Shown here one piece after another: positions 22,345-34,006 of a stretch of DNA of 50,087 bases; within the stretch, counting starts at the first letter, position 1; every line of letters begins with the position of its first letter. Both the position numbers and the translations under genes were made by a program. The notes under the pieces were generated by a model. It did no database searches. It was not told the DNA's origin and saw only the letters and a program-made list of their open reading frames with translations. The stretch is from Solicoccozyma terricola (Eukaryota; Basidiomycota; Tremellomycetes; Filobasidiales; Piskurozymaceae): the NCBI GenBank assembly GCA_001600875.1, contig BCLD01000002.1:1501768-1551854 (forward strand), in the 5' to 3' direction.

Positions 22345-22682
22345 ATCAAAGTGATGAGTGGTTGTTGTTTATAACTTAAGAGATACACTTCAGCTATAAT
22401 ACCGTTTGAGAAATGCACAGGGGCGGTCCGGCAACAATCGATTTAAAACGGGAGCCCTGATTTTCAAGTCGCTCCAGCAGCTGACTCAAAACAATTTTAT
22501 AAATGCAGCCACACTTTTGCAGGGCAGTAGAGACTCTACTACCATACGCACTGTCAGGGGCCATGGTTGAGTTAACAATTGTTCTAAGCAATCGTTCAAA
22601 ATGATGATGTGAATCATGGGCAATATATGGTGAACAAGGATTAGGGGTACATGTCTGACGCAGCGCCAATCCTCGCGGTTTC
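22345..22682. other. intergenic, no gene seen
   Basis: This stretch lies between the ABC-transporter tail and the 3' end of the small membrane-protein gene. Nothing recognisable. Confidence 0.35.
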
Positions 22683-23537
22683 CTAGTCAACATGCATGTC
22701 CTCCTTCGGGTGCAACCATCCATGCCATTCTCCGAACAATTGCAAGCCGTCCTCAGAGTCCAGCAAAATCCTGATCTCTGAATCCCTCTTGAAGTCCCAA
22801 GGCGTCCAGGTTTCCCCGGGCTCTCCCTCAAACTTTGCAACCAGCGCTTTCCTTCTGAACACGCCACAGAAGCCGTGCCAACTCTGCCTTGAAAGAACGC
22901 GAAAGGCGGAAATCCACCGTATCTCCGTCTTTACGACTGCTTCGCAGTTATTCCGGGCCTTCTGATCGCGAAAGGCGATGCAGTATTGGATGATGAACAA
23001 AACGAGATGCACAAAAGTGTATACGATGGAGAAGGAGATGAGGGCGAGGCCTGAGGGGAATTCAGCGAGGGTGTGTTGTAGATTCAGGGACGAACTTACA
23101 AATGACAATAGTAAATTTGTACTTGTCGTATAGCTGACGCAACCACTTCTCCAAAAAACCCCTGATTTGGTCCTGAGCGACAAGGCATGCAGATCAGCAT
23201 TACAACCCATGCGGAGGATGAATGCTCCGGTCTTACCATTGCCCAATTCTCCATCAGTTTCAGAACCTGTTGCTAGTCATCAGCTCTTATCCTCAGTTCC
23301 TGGGGTCTTACTCACGTCATCAATTTGCTTCTTGGCCTGGTCAGCGACGGTCAGAACGGCCTCGCCGACCGTAGTGGCAGTAGTCGCAATGGTAGTGCCG
23401 ACAGTTTGTCCCGTTTGAGCGACGGTATCTGCAACGGGCGCAACTGAGGTCCCAACGCTCCCGACCGCGCCTGTCACCCCATCAGACACGCCCCCAAGGT
23501 CAAAGGGAAGCGGGAATGCTACAGGAATTGGTGACAT
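22683..23537 (-). CDS. uncharacterised small membrane protein
   Basis: Four exons join cleanly. Exon 1 ('MSPIPVAFPLPFDLGGVSDG...') encodes a Val/Thr/Ala-rich helical stretch of repeating 'TVAQTGQTVGTTIATTATTVG' type, ending 'AKKQIDD'. Exon 2 is a 30-nt microexon ('VLKLMENWAM'). Exon 3 gives 'DQIRGFLEKWLRQLYDKYKF'. Exon 4 gives the membrane segment 'LALISFSIVYTFVHLVLFII' and a soluble tail ('EPGETWTPWDFKRDSEIRIL') ending 'HPKEDMHVD'. I do not know the family. The apolar repeats before a single membrane anchor could form an amphipathic surface helix (inference). A TATATAT tract lies about 95 nt upstream of the start. Confidence 0.65.
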
Positions 23538-24265
23538 GATGCCGTTGATCTCTCGGGATGCAGTTCACACGACTGTGGGAACTGTGAATAGTAATCCTTG
23601 CCCAGGGATCGAACGAGTCCTCCGTCTAATATATATGCAACTTCAAGCTGCCGCTCGAGTTGTGCTCAAACTCGGCGCTGAAACCTGGTTGTGAAAGATG
23701 TGAAAGGAATCCCAGGTGCGAAACTCATGGTTGGTTTCAGCAGACTGAAACCTGGCGAACGAGTCGGAACGTACACCCGATATGCTACCGGCTGCAGCCC
23801 GTAGAATATATTACTGTGATGCACGTTCTCGTAAAGATAGACTCCCTGGGACTGGGCCTAACTGTATCGTGTAATGGAGCACATGATCGCCAGTTTCAGT
23901 CTATCCTTGTCCTGTGCTAATTTGACCTTGATAGTATTACTGACTACCTCGGCAGCATTCGTTCTTATGACTGCCTCCTGTTAAAATGATTTGTCTACCT
24001 GTTGCATGTCGGCCTGTTTGATCTCAATACTTCTCCCGGATTACACCCTGAAACACAGGACAATATTGCTTCGCGGTTGCGTGCTATAATAAATTCTTCA
24101 GTGAGAATGTAGGTTATGCGAAGGACTACGGGAGGCCACAAACTCTTGACCGCAGAACTTCTAGTGTTGTCTGCATATTAATTGGCAACAACATACGGTC
24201 GAGTCTTACAACGGAAAAGAAGACTCTAAGCACGTCTTCAATACAATCCAAGCCGTATCGGCCAT
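23538..24265. other. intergenic, no gene seen
   Basis: It contains the promoter of the small membrane protein (TATATAT at about 23628-23636) and the 3' flank of the NCS1 permease. No gene supported. Confidence 0.4.
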
Positions 24266-26469
24266 TCAAGCTGTCAACTCCACCACAGAAGCCTTACTGC
24301 CCCCCACGTCGTACTTCTTTTCATCGTACTCGGTAGATGGGCTGTGGGGCTCATTGTACGCGACAGGTTTCACGACACCATTCACTTCGTACTCGGACTC
24401 GTCCACCTCCGAAAACTTGCCCGGGAACGCTCCGGCGGACGGCCAGATCATGTTGAGGATATAGTACACCGACATGCTGACTGCAATTCCGGTGAACCAA
24501 CTGAATGTGTAGATGTGGGTGGCTACAACGGAGACGACGTCCTTTCCAGTTACGGCGTTGACGAGACCAGGGATATTAGGCGCAATGCCAGCGAGGTAGG
24601 CAGCAAACGCACGGAGGTTGACACCGTAAGTATACCTGTACCACCCGGAGGGAATGTTGGTGTAGATGTCAGACACTCGATAGTGTCCCTTCCTGACAAA
24701 GTAGTAGTCGCAGAGCATCACACCGACCACAGAAGAGAGGAGGACCGAGTATGCAGAGAGGTAGGTGGTGAAGGCGTTGCTTGAAGCGAAGAGTCTCCAT
24801 GGGCAGTATGCGAGACCCAGGATGGCCGCTACGTACGAGCCTCGCCTGATGTTAATCATCTTGGGAAAGAGTGAAGTCATGTCACAACCAGCGCCGATGG
24901 AGTTTGCCGAAAGGTTCTGTTCGGCGAGGGAAATGATAATTAGCGTCTTGAATGAAAGAGAGATCATGGATCGGAACTTACAAGTATAAGCTGCACGTAG
25001 ATGAAGCAGAGAGCGATGAAGAAAACACCGAACCTAGCGGCGTGACTGGGATTGTTCTCCAAGATCATTCCTAGATGCTGAACTGGATCCCAGATGACTT
25101 GCCCGTATATCGATTCAGAGCAGGAAGCGATAATGATACCGACTAATGACGTGAGGATGAAACCGACAGGTAAAGTGATGAGTTGAGGGAGCATTGCAGA
25201 GGATGGACGGTCCGCGTAGCTTGTAATGTCCGGATTGTTGGCTGTCGAAGCGAGGCGCGGTCAGCACCAAGTCCATGTCATTCAGGCGAATCACTGCGAC
25301 ACATACTGATCAATGTCGCCATGTTGGCGACGCAGGAGAATAGTGCAGTGAGCATGGGCCAGACTGCCTGAGTCCCCTTCAGCGAGGCGGGTTGTGTGAG
25401 AATGGCTCCACCTCCGTGAGCTCGAACGAGAGACCAAATTAGGAAGGTGATACCCTGCGCAAGAGACATATACGTTCAGTCGTATCTTATCATGGCAACG
25501 AATCCTTCTCACTCACACCAAGAGGACCGACAACAGCCTTGGCAGCGAAGAAGTGCCTCGCCTTCTCGATAGGTGGCCAGATAGTTGGCAAAGATATCAG
25601 CCAAAAGAGGAAGAAGCCCAGCCAAGCCTTGGTGGTAGTCCCGCTGCTCTCTGGAAAAGTGTTGGGTATGTTCGCGTATGAAGGGAAGATTGCTTGAAGC
25701 ATGACAGCGACACATTCGCCACCGAGCCAAGCTTGTACGCCCCACCATACGCAGGACATAACAGTCTGTAGGTAGGATACGTTAGAGCCAGGTGACGGAT
25801 TTTGTAGTAAGAAAACGACTAAACTCACTCGATTTAAAACAACCCAATACGCCCCGTAAATGCCGAAGCTCGTTCGAGCGACTGAGAGAGAAGTGAATGT
25901 GAGCTGTGGTACGGGATGATCAGAGGGGAGGTTGTTGTCTCACCTGCAGGGAACTTGATGTGGAATACGGCTCCTTGTCTACCGTTCGCCACTAGGAATG
26001 GCGAAGCCAACGTGTAACCGAGGGCAGTTGCCTACGTAGCAGGGGGGTGAACGTCAGCTCTTTATCGAAGAATAACCAGCGGAGATGATTTACAATGAAC
26101 GCCTGCCACCAAGAAAGACCGCTGCGGGGACAAATTGCTGGTTCAAACGCCTGCTTTGCCCTTTTTCGTGCAAGAATCCACTCACGCGACCATGCCGGAA
26201 CTCGCGATAGCATAGGAATTGAGATTGTACGAGTCGGCAATCCTGAGGGCGACAAAGACATTAGCCGGGCCTCTAAAAGATTAGAATAAAAAGAAACCAC
26301 TGCTTTCCCTTACTCACCAAAAGTTCACAAACGACCATTTTGTCCATTGCCTCTTTGCAGGTGGAACAGGGAGTAAATCCTCGGAAGCCAATTGCCTTTC
26401 AGCTGCTGAGGTGCATCCCTCAGGAGCGGGGATTTCGATAGCTCTAAGGATAGATCGAGGGGTAATCAT
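24266..26469 (-). CDS. NCS1-family nucleobase/allantoin/hydantoin-type permease
   Basis: About ten exons. It begins 'MITPRSILRAIEIPAPEGCT' and then has the NCS1 N-terminal motif region 'KRQWTKWSFVNF', 'LTWWQAFIVN' and 'GAVFHIKFPA'. It continues with 'RTSFGIYGAYWVVLNR', 'TVMSCVWWGVQAWLGGECVA' and 'HAARFGVFFIALCFIYVQLI'. 'NLSANSIGAGCDMTSLFPKM' and 'INIRRGSYVAAILGLAYCPW' form the signature region of Fur/Dal4-type permeases. It ends with a charged cytosolic tail 'GGSKASVVELTA'. About 12 membrane segments are expected. The family imports uracil, uridine, allantoin, hydantoins, cytosine or thiamine; the substrate is not readable by eye. It is divergent from the racemase gene, consistent with coregulated nitrogen uptake. 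Confidence 0.88.
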
Positions 26470-27447
26470 TTTTGAGCGGCGGCGAAGATTGATCGAACCG
26501 AGTTGGGGAAGAAAGAAAGATTACTGAAAGACCGAAGTAGCTCGAACGGTATTTGTACAAGTCGTCCACGTCGTATCCATGATTGCATGATTGCATGATT
26601 GCATAATTGTAGGTCAAGTCCCGTTAAATTCGCTCTGAATGGATCCAAGGTCCGCTGGTGACGGGGGTGGGAGATAACGCCCAAAGTGGAGGAACGGTCG
26701 GGGCCATCCATTCAGCCGGCGCTATTTCTACCTGTGGGTGTATGGGAATGAATGTCCGACCGTGACGGCCTCGGACGATGTAAGAAAGACACGATCCCGC
26801 TCCAACCAATGGCTGCCAATGGACAGTCGTCCTGCTTCCTGACGCGTCGAAACGGAGCGACCAGTTCAGGAACGATAGATAAGGAAGTAGCTAGACATAG
26901 TTCGTTGTGGAGTTCCTCCCCCCCCCCCCCCCCCCCCGCGGTCGTTAATGGAGACCAGGAGGTAGCTCCTCATACCTGCGGGTTCTCGCTCCAGGATTAG
27001 GAGTCTCTTGTACCCACACCCTTCCCGAGAAATCCATTCAAGAGGTCCAGTTCGAGCAATCGTGTGGCAGAAACGAGTCGTTATCTTTTTCCCTGGCAAA
27101 GCCGCGATCAATGGCTATCGCCTCCGCGGTCCCAAGCAGTGAATATCGGACAGCATGACCAGGAATGACTGCGGAGACTGGTCAGCAGCGCCTCCGATTG
27201 GTAGACTGGATGATTCCCGATGCTCTCGGTCGGCCGTCGCGTGCGGGATCTGATAACGTTTCTCTCGGAGTCCCGTTTTATTTTTTCCTGACCCGAGGGC
27301 GTGATCCAGTGGTGCCGAGATTCACGCTGCCGATGATAACCTAGCTGAGACGGGGAGATCGCAAGGACTCGACGTGTCTTTGGCCACATCCACTCATGCA
27401 ATTGCCTGACAACTCCATCGGCATTGACGCCATCTGAATTGCAAGTC
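26470..27447. promoter_or_regulatory. divergent promoter of permease and racemase with seven HGATAR sites
   Basis: Matches to the GATA-factor site HGATAR on either strand lie at 26672-26677, 26873-26878, 26877-26882 (overlapping the previous one), 27081-27086, 27115-27120, 27251-27256 and 27334-27339. Roughly three would be expected by chance in this length with even base composition. Fungal nitrogen regulators of the AreA/Gat1 type bind such sites. A C run (about 26919-26937) and four CATGATTG(C)-type repeats (about 26577-26605) are also present. Confidence 0.45.
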
Positions 27448-28306
27448 ATGTCGGCGTCGGCATCTACAAGCCCATCCTGCTCTGGTGGAGTCGACATCTT
27501 GATCGTCAATCCCAACTCGACCGATGGATTTACCCAGGTTTGTTTGCATGCCGTCAATTTTCAGCAGGAAGTAGATGCTGACGATTTTTATCCGAAACAC
27601 CACCCCTCCCCCGGGCCCCCAAAAGGCCATGAAATCGTCCCTCCTACCTCTCTTCCCACCGTCTACACATCCGCGCGTCAATCTACAATTCATCACCGGC
27701 CCTCCCCCAAGTCCCACATCCATCAACTCAATCCTAACGTCCGTCCTCTCAGCATCTCATACTCTTCCTCTTATTCAATCCCATCTCCACACGTATCCAA
27801 CCACATCCGCCATTCTGATCGCTTGCTTTTCAGCCCATCCGCTTATCCCGATGTTACGTGAAATTACAACCATCCCGATCGTGGGTATCATGCAAGCTTC
27901 GATTCACTTCGGGAGTCAATTAGGAGGACGGGTAGGTGTGGTCACTACTGATAATAGATGGGAGCCTTTGTTGACTCATGAGATCCACGCCGAGGGGATG
28001 GCGGGATTATGTTCTGCTGGAGTTATATCATCTGGATTGGCTGTGTTGGATTTAGAAAGATTACCTAGAGAAGTAGTCTTGAAAACACTCGTTTCAAAAG
28101 CAAAGGAAATAGTGAATATCAGAGGAGCGGATGTTTTGATCCTCGGATGCGCAGGGATGGTCGGGTTGGATACGGCGATTCAAAGTGAATTACCAGGAGT
28201 CGAAGTGTTGGATCCGGTGAGATGTGGTGTGGAGATGTGTTTGGCGATGGGGAGAGTGGGGATGAGGACTAGTAAGAGGGGTGTATATGAAAAGGCGGAG
28301 ATATGA
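27448..28306 (+). CDS. Asp/Glu/hydantoin racemase family protein (DCG1-like)
   Basis: Two exons, 27448-27537 and 27626-28306, give 256 residues. The N-terminus 'VDILIVNPNSTDGFTQ' is the family's typical opening. Next come 'FITGPPPSPTSINS', 'ACFSAHPLIPMLREITTIPI' with the first active-site cysteine, and 'VGIMQASIHF'. Then come 'GGRVGVVTTDNRWEPLL', 'DVLILGCAGMVGLDTAI' with the second catalytic cysteine, and 'GVEVLDPVRCGVEM'. The family interconverts D- and L-5-substituted hydantoins, allantoin or Asp/Glu. Yeast DCG1 lies in the allantoin (DAL) gene cluster and is nitrogen-regulated. The neighbouring permease and amidase fit the same theme. Confidence 0.9.
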
Positions 28307-28651
28307 TGGCCCACTGCATAAAACACCCACTCTGGTACTTCCATCCTGTAAAGTACCCAATATTGCATGCCTTTCCAACTCCCCTGGCCACCCCTGGCCA
28401 CCCCTGGCCTCCTACCTGCCACCCCACATGTGCTCCTCGTCACCTCGCTACCTACCATCCTCGCCACTCTCCGGCCCTAAGCGACGGATGACTCACAATG
28501 ACGTCATCTCTCGTGCCTGGACCCGGCGATAGCCGATATAGATCAGGTGACGGTTTGATAAGTCAGACAGCTGAGACAAAAGGTGGACAGCAACAGTTGG
28601 GTTCCCCCATTCACGTCCGACTAACAGCACTCCAGTCCATCTCCCATAGCC
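28307..28651. other. short spacer between racemase and amidase
   Basis: 345 bp holding three copies of a CCCCTGGCCA decamer (about 28379-28409) and the amidase promoter. No gene. Confidence 0.4.
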
Positions 28652-30987
28652 ATGGTAACTCCAGATTGGCAAACTCTAGCCGAAGCCGCCATCTCCCAAA
28701 GAGATGCAAAGATCCCAAAGGCATACCGTCTTCCAGCTGATTTCGAGGTCCCACTCGATGTCTCCCGGCTGGCTTTCGAGTTGCCGATTCTTACGGAGAG
28801 GGAAAAGGAGATTGTCGCGGTGGATGGGGTCGAGTTATATGAGGGTGTGAAGGCGAGGAAATGGAGTTGTGTGGAAGTGACTACCGGTATTGTCTCTTTT
28901 TGACTTCACATGTAATCTCCCCCTGCCAACACTGACAGGCTATCGCTTTCTCTCTCTCTCTCTGGTTCCAGCATACGCAAAATCTTCCTCTATAGCCCAA
29001 CAGACGACCAACTGTTTAACCGACTTGTTCATCGATGAAGCGATGGATCGTGCGAAATGGCTGGATGCCGAGTACGATCGGACTGGATCGGTTGTTGGAC
29101 CGATGCATGGTGTGGTGGTGTCCATCAAAGGCAAGTTGCACAACGCTTTCCACCTATATTTATAAGAGCTTCCATCTGATAAAAAGGTCGGATACACGCG
29201 CGGTTATGGACTTGCAGACCAGGTCAACATCAAAGGACACGCAACGAATGCGGGGTTCCTTGTTTGGGCTGGCAAGCTGATCGCAGAAACCGACGCTCAC
29301 ATTATCGAGATCTTTCGTGCTGCTGGAGCTAGTGAGTCGAGAGCTTTCCTGTCCACACATATCGTGGACGGTGGATGACCCCCGTCGCCTCCTTTCGTAC
29401 TGCAATGTTGGACTTGAACTGAAAATCCCAAACAGTCTTTATGACACATACAACCCTCCCCCAAGCAATCATGCATCTGGAAACCACTTCATACCTCGGT
29501 CCAACACTTAATCCACACAACACAAAGTTAACATCTGGTGGAAGTAGTGGTGGAGAAGGAGCGATTGTTACGATGCATGGGAGTGGGATGGGGATTGGGA
29601 CTGGTGCGTTGTCGTGGTGTTGTGGAATGGAGCAGGTTTCTGATACTTGGTTTTGGCTTGTGGTGATGGGTTAATAGACATCGGTGGTAGTATTAGGAAT
29701 CCTGCTGGAAAGTAAGTGATACAGCGTAATCGACCTGAACTGCAAGCTGACATTCCTCATACGCAGCTGTGGAATATACGGCTTCAAGCCAACCAGCGTT
29801 AGATTGCCAAAGTCAGGATTAAAGAGCACGATGGTTGGAACTGAGGGTAGGCCGCCGCCATACTTTCTTATCGAACTTGCCTCCATCTTGACCATTCTAT
29901 CCTCACAGCCATGGTTTCCGCTATCGGACCCATGACCCGCTCCTGTCGCGACTTGGAGTACTTTATCGAGGTGATCTACGCCACTCAGCCATGGAAAGTC
30001 GATCCCACGATCCCCGCCATACCATGGGTGCGAGTCGACAACACTGGATGGCCAGCAGCGCGCGAGAGAGTTCCAGATCAGCCTTTTGGATGGTCTGGAA
30101 AGAATGGGAAGCTGAGAATCGGAGTTTGGAAGGATGATGGTGTATGCATGCCAGTGAAGCCGGTGAGGAGAGCAATGGATGTGGTTGTGGAAAAGTTGGA
30201 AAAGGATGGGAGGTTCGAGTTGGTGGAGTATACCAGCTTCCAGCAGGAGGAAGGGTGGGAGTTGATCGTGAGTGTTAGACAACGAGGAACGAGTTTCACT
30301 GTTTTGTTGCCGATGATCGACCGCCCTCCCGCATTCAGAAATCCCTCTACTTTATGGACGGGGGTGCGAATATCAAGAATTTAGTTAAAGCGACCGGTGA
30401 ACCACTTCTCCCTCTGACAGAGTGGATTATCGGGACATCAAGGGAGAGGACAATTCATGAACTATGGGAGGTGAGGTTGATAGTCTCGTGTCTTCGCACT
30501 TTGATGGTGATCACGCACCCCACTACCAGCACACCGCCCGCCGAGATGCCTTTCGTCTTGCCTACGCCGCGCACTTCCGATCGCACAACATCGACGTCGT
30601 CCTCTCCCCATATGGGCCTTGTCCCGCACCACCTCTTGGCACCGCTCGCTACTGGAGTTACACGAGCATCTTCAATCTTGTCGACTACCCTGCCGCTGTC
30701 TTTCCGACGGGCGTCAAGGTAGAAGGTGGTGACGTTGAGGCGCCAAGGCGATACAGGAATGCCGCGGACGAGGAAAATGCTAGGAATTGTGAGTGTGTGC
30801 TGAAAAGTGGAAATGTCAACTGCTCATGCCACCGACTGACGTCCGCACACCCACCCACTCCCTATCAGACAACCCGAATACGAGCATCAATGCACCGGTC
30901 TCCCTTCAGCTCGTAGCGCCGAGGTGGGAGGACGAACGACTGATGGCCGCATTGAAAATTGTAGACGAGGTGGTGAACAGCAAGTGA
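28652..30987 (+). CDS. amidase-signature hydrolase (acetamidase/fungal amidase type)
   Basis: Ten exons add up to 1659 nt, an intact frame of 552 residues: 28652-28886, 28972-29130, 29218-29331, 29436-29603, 29678-29711, 29767-29846, 29909-30267, 30339-30470, 30530-30788 and 30869-30987. The catalytic Lys lies in 'GVVVSIKDQVNIKGHATNAG' (about residue 131). The Gly/Ser-rich signature is 'LTSGGSSGGEGAI' with the cis-Ser, and the nucleophile Ser is in 'GTDIGGSIRNPAG'. Then follow 'GFKPTSVRLP', 'GPMTRSCRDL', 'SLYFMDGGANIKNL' and the C-terminal 'NAPVSLQLVAPRWEDERLMA'. It hydrolyses an amide to acid and ammonia. Intron 2 is GC-AG (donor AAAG^GCAAGT). It lies beside the racemase and NCS1 permease. 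Confidence 0.93.
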
Positions 30988-31085
30988 GGACCGTATGGGT
31001 GAAATGGAATTTTGCCTAGACATTATGTTGTATCATCTTATCCTCGCACGCTCTGCACTAGAGCTAATACATGCGATGACTCTCC

Positions 31086-34006
31086 CTACACCTTCTTCTT
31101 TCTCCCTATTCCCCCAAACTCCTCCCTGGCAGCCAGCCACAATGCCGTCACGAACACACAATCCTTGACGTTTTCCTCGGTGAGCATGATCTCTTCGATG
31201 GGTCCTGCAGTCGGACCAGATGACACGGTGAGACCTGTTGCCATGGTCGGCAGCTCGAGCGGCAGCTTCAGCTGTGCGACGACGCGAGGGTGATGCGGTG
31301 TTGGATGCATCGTCGCCACCGTCAGGCCATCCCTGAAGGACCTCTGAACACTCTTCCGACCTTTCGAGGATGTTGGTCCAGATGGCACTCGAATCGAGCA
31401 CGTCCAAGGGGTTTCAGAGTCTTCCGGGTCCGAGTCGCTCTCGTCTTCCTGTGCGGATACGCTCATCATCGAAACTGGCCTGCTCTTGCTTCGAGGATCG
31501 GGCGAGAGTGCAGGGTTACACCGACTGGTTTCACTGACCCCAGGCGAGAGGAGCGATGAGGTCTGGTGCATGTTTGCCGATGCGGATACCGATGACGTAG
31601 AGACATCGGAACCGGTCTCATGTACGCTTCCCTTCCGAGAAGACTGGCCTTCGGTGACACCAATGAGATCGGGTCGGCGAGCGTTTCCGGCCCCGTGCGA
31701 TTGCCTGCGTTTCGCTGATCTGCCACGTTGCCACGTAAACACTACTTCGCCAGGTGATGTGTCGTCGGACGAGACACCCGGCACCCAGTTGTTATTTGCA
31801 CTACCCCCCTTTGCTGCTGACCACCGCTTGATCGTCCACGCATAGCGAAGGGGTCGTGACCCAGATATGAGTCCACCGACAGGATCTGGTCCAATCACAC
31901 CGGGTGATGTGCCAAAAGTGGGTGCGCCATAGTAAAGGGAGTCTGCAAGTGGCGAGTGTGTCACATCCCCTGGAAACATTGATCCCACTGGACTTAGAGC
32001 CCTGTCTGCGACGTGACCACTTGGAGGAGGCGTGGTTGCAGCATCGTTCAGCTTCGGTGCACGGAATAGGTTGTTGAGGAATTTGCGGGTCTTGCCACGG
32101 CCCTCTGAAGGCATTGGAGCTGGTACCGAGGCGTTGTTCTCTTTTGAGGTCGGCTTGCTTGTCAGACCAAAGATGACGCCGACATTTAGACGACTCAAGT
32201 CGACCGACCGTCGGATGTTATTCCCTCTAACCGCGGAATCGATGTATGCCATGCTACGCGTGGACTGGGCCGACAAAGGTTGTGAATGGGCGTCGAGGAA
32301 ATGTTGCGTCGATGTGGTTCGATATTCGATGGCTTCAAGAGAGCCGACGTTGGCAATATCGATGGAGCGTTTGAGGAACTGTAGGGTGAAGGGGTTGGCT
32401 GTCAAGTCAAGGTTTGAGGGACCCGCGGTTCAATATTAAAACTCACCTTTGCTACCTTTGCTTCGGTGCCAGCGTCGGTCACCACGGTGGTCATGACGTT
32501 GTGGACCTGCGATTGACCGAATTAGTCATCGGCAAAATTCACACCTCGGCTCCTCGCACCGAACACTCACCGCTAGGTTATATAAAGGCACAATTTTCCT
32601 GGAACTGCCTTTGCCACCTCCCATTCCTAACGAACTTAAACTCATCCTTCCGACTGCACTGCCACTTGATGAAGTCGAGCTAGATGTTGACACGGAAGAC
32701 GACATGCTTTCTGATCGTGACATTTGAGGGAAAGATTCCAATGCCGTCGACCGCGCGTCATCATCCGATGTATGATCTTGTCCGTCGCTCCGTGTAGACA
32801 TCCTGCGATTCGACGTTTTGAGGTCGATAACGTCGATAATACCTCCGTCTGATCGAATAGACGATCTCCGCCGTGCGTTTTCCTCGATTTGAAGTTTGGA
32901 AGTAGGACTTGCGTCGGTGAGCGTTCTTGATGTGGTTGGTCTTGATCCTGTTGTTTGGCTACCACTAGTTGCCAATTGATCGGATGGGTGAAAGATTGTC
33001 GACGATTCGTCCTCATCGTCCTCGTGGTGTTCGGCACGAATATTCACAGGTGAATCGTCGACGACGACGGGTGGAGTAGTAGGGAGAATGATTGAAGTAT
33101 TGGTTCCGCGGGATGCGATGGATGATGATGATGATGCACTCTACGAGACCGCGGTCATTGAGGGACGGGTTTCAGTCCGTGTCGGTAACCACGTCGGCGC
33201 AAGGCAAGGCAACGCTCCGCTCTACTCACCCTATCTTGCAACCCGGGTCTACTCATGACCAACTGGATCTGTAAATTGAGCGGTCGCTTCGAGTTGGATG
33301 GAGGTGGTCGAACGATTATGAAAGTCTGAAAGGTGCGCCGGGGGGGGGGGGGGNGGGGTTNNCNTNTTGGGAAAAAAAANAGGAANNGGAAAAAAAAAAA
33401 ACCCCCCCCCCCCCCCTCCACCGCTCGACGTACCTCTACAGCTACTTTTTTCTTCTTTTTATTCCCTACTCGACTTCCCGATCTACTCCCAAGTTCACTT
33501 GTCGTCTCTACAACAAGACCTAATCCGCCATTTCCAATCACCGTTTCTGATGTTCTCCTTGAATCTGGATGATTCGTCGTCGTCGTCGTCGTCGTCGTCG
33601 CCGGTGTTGTTGTCATCGGAGAAGGCGACCTACCCATTCCTAGACCGGTTGGTTCTGGAAGAGTTGTTGATCGTCTCTTTGTAGTATCTGGTGACGATGA
33701 AGCGCTACCATTTCGACTTGCACCACTCCCATTCCCATTCCCATTCCCATTCCCATTCCCACTCCCACCACTCCCACTAGCGGAAGATGATGAAATATCC
33801 ATGATTAAATGATTTGGATGTAATAAATCCCGTGGAGGATTTGAAGCGTCGATATGTATTGTTGAAGAAATAGGAGGTGCTTCATAACGAGTGATTTTCG
33901 TCCCATTTCGAGGATGATTTCCCAGATGACATTCTTCTTCGTCGTCGTCGTCGTCGTTTGATGGAGTTGGTTTAGATGAAGAAAGGAAGGGAAACGAGAA
34001 GGACAT
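31086..34006 (-). CDS. large uncharacterised protein with low-complexity regions
   Basis: About six exons. Exon 1 begins 'MSFSFPFLSSSKPTPSNDDD' and contains (Gly-Asn)n and poly-Thr from TTCCCA and GTC repeats. A second block reads 'TFIIVRPPPSNSKRPLNLQI'. The third exon is Ser/Arg/Asp-rich ('SIRSDGGIIDVIDLKTSNRR') and ends 'SSRKIVPLYNLA'. A small exon reads 'VHNVMTTVVTDAGTEAKVAK'. The last exon starts near 'ANPFTLQFLKRSIDIANVGS', includes 'PLRYAWTIKRWSA' and ends 'ENVKDCVFVTALWLAAREEF'. The ordered-looking pieces are short and conserved in style, but I cannot name the family. Serine-rich stretches suggest a phosphorylated scaffold or regulator (inference). Intron 1 contains both G and C runs and several Ns (33340-33416), so that junction is uncertain. 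Confidence 0.65.
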
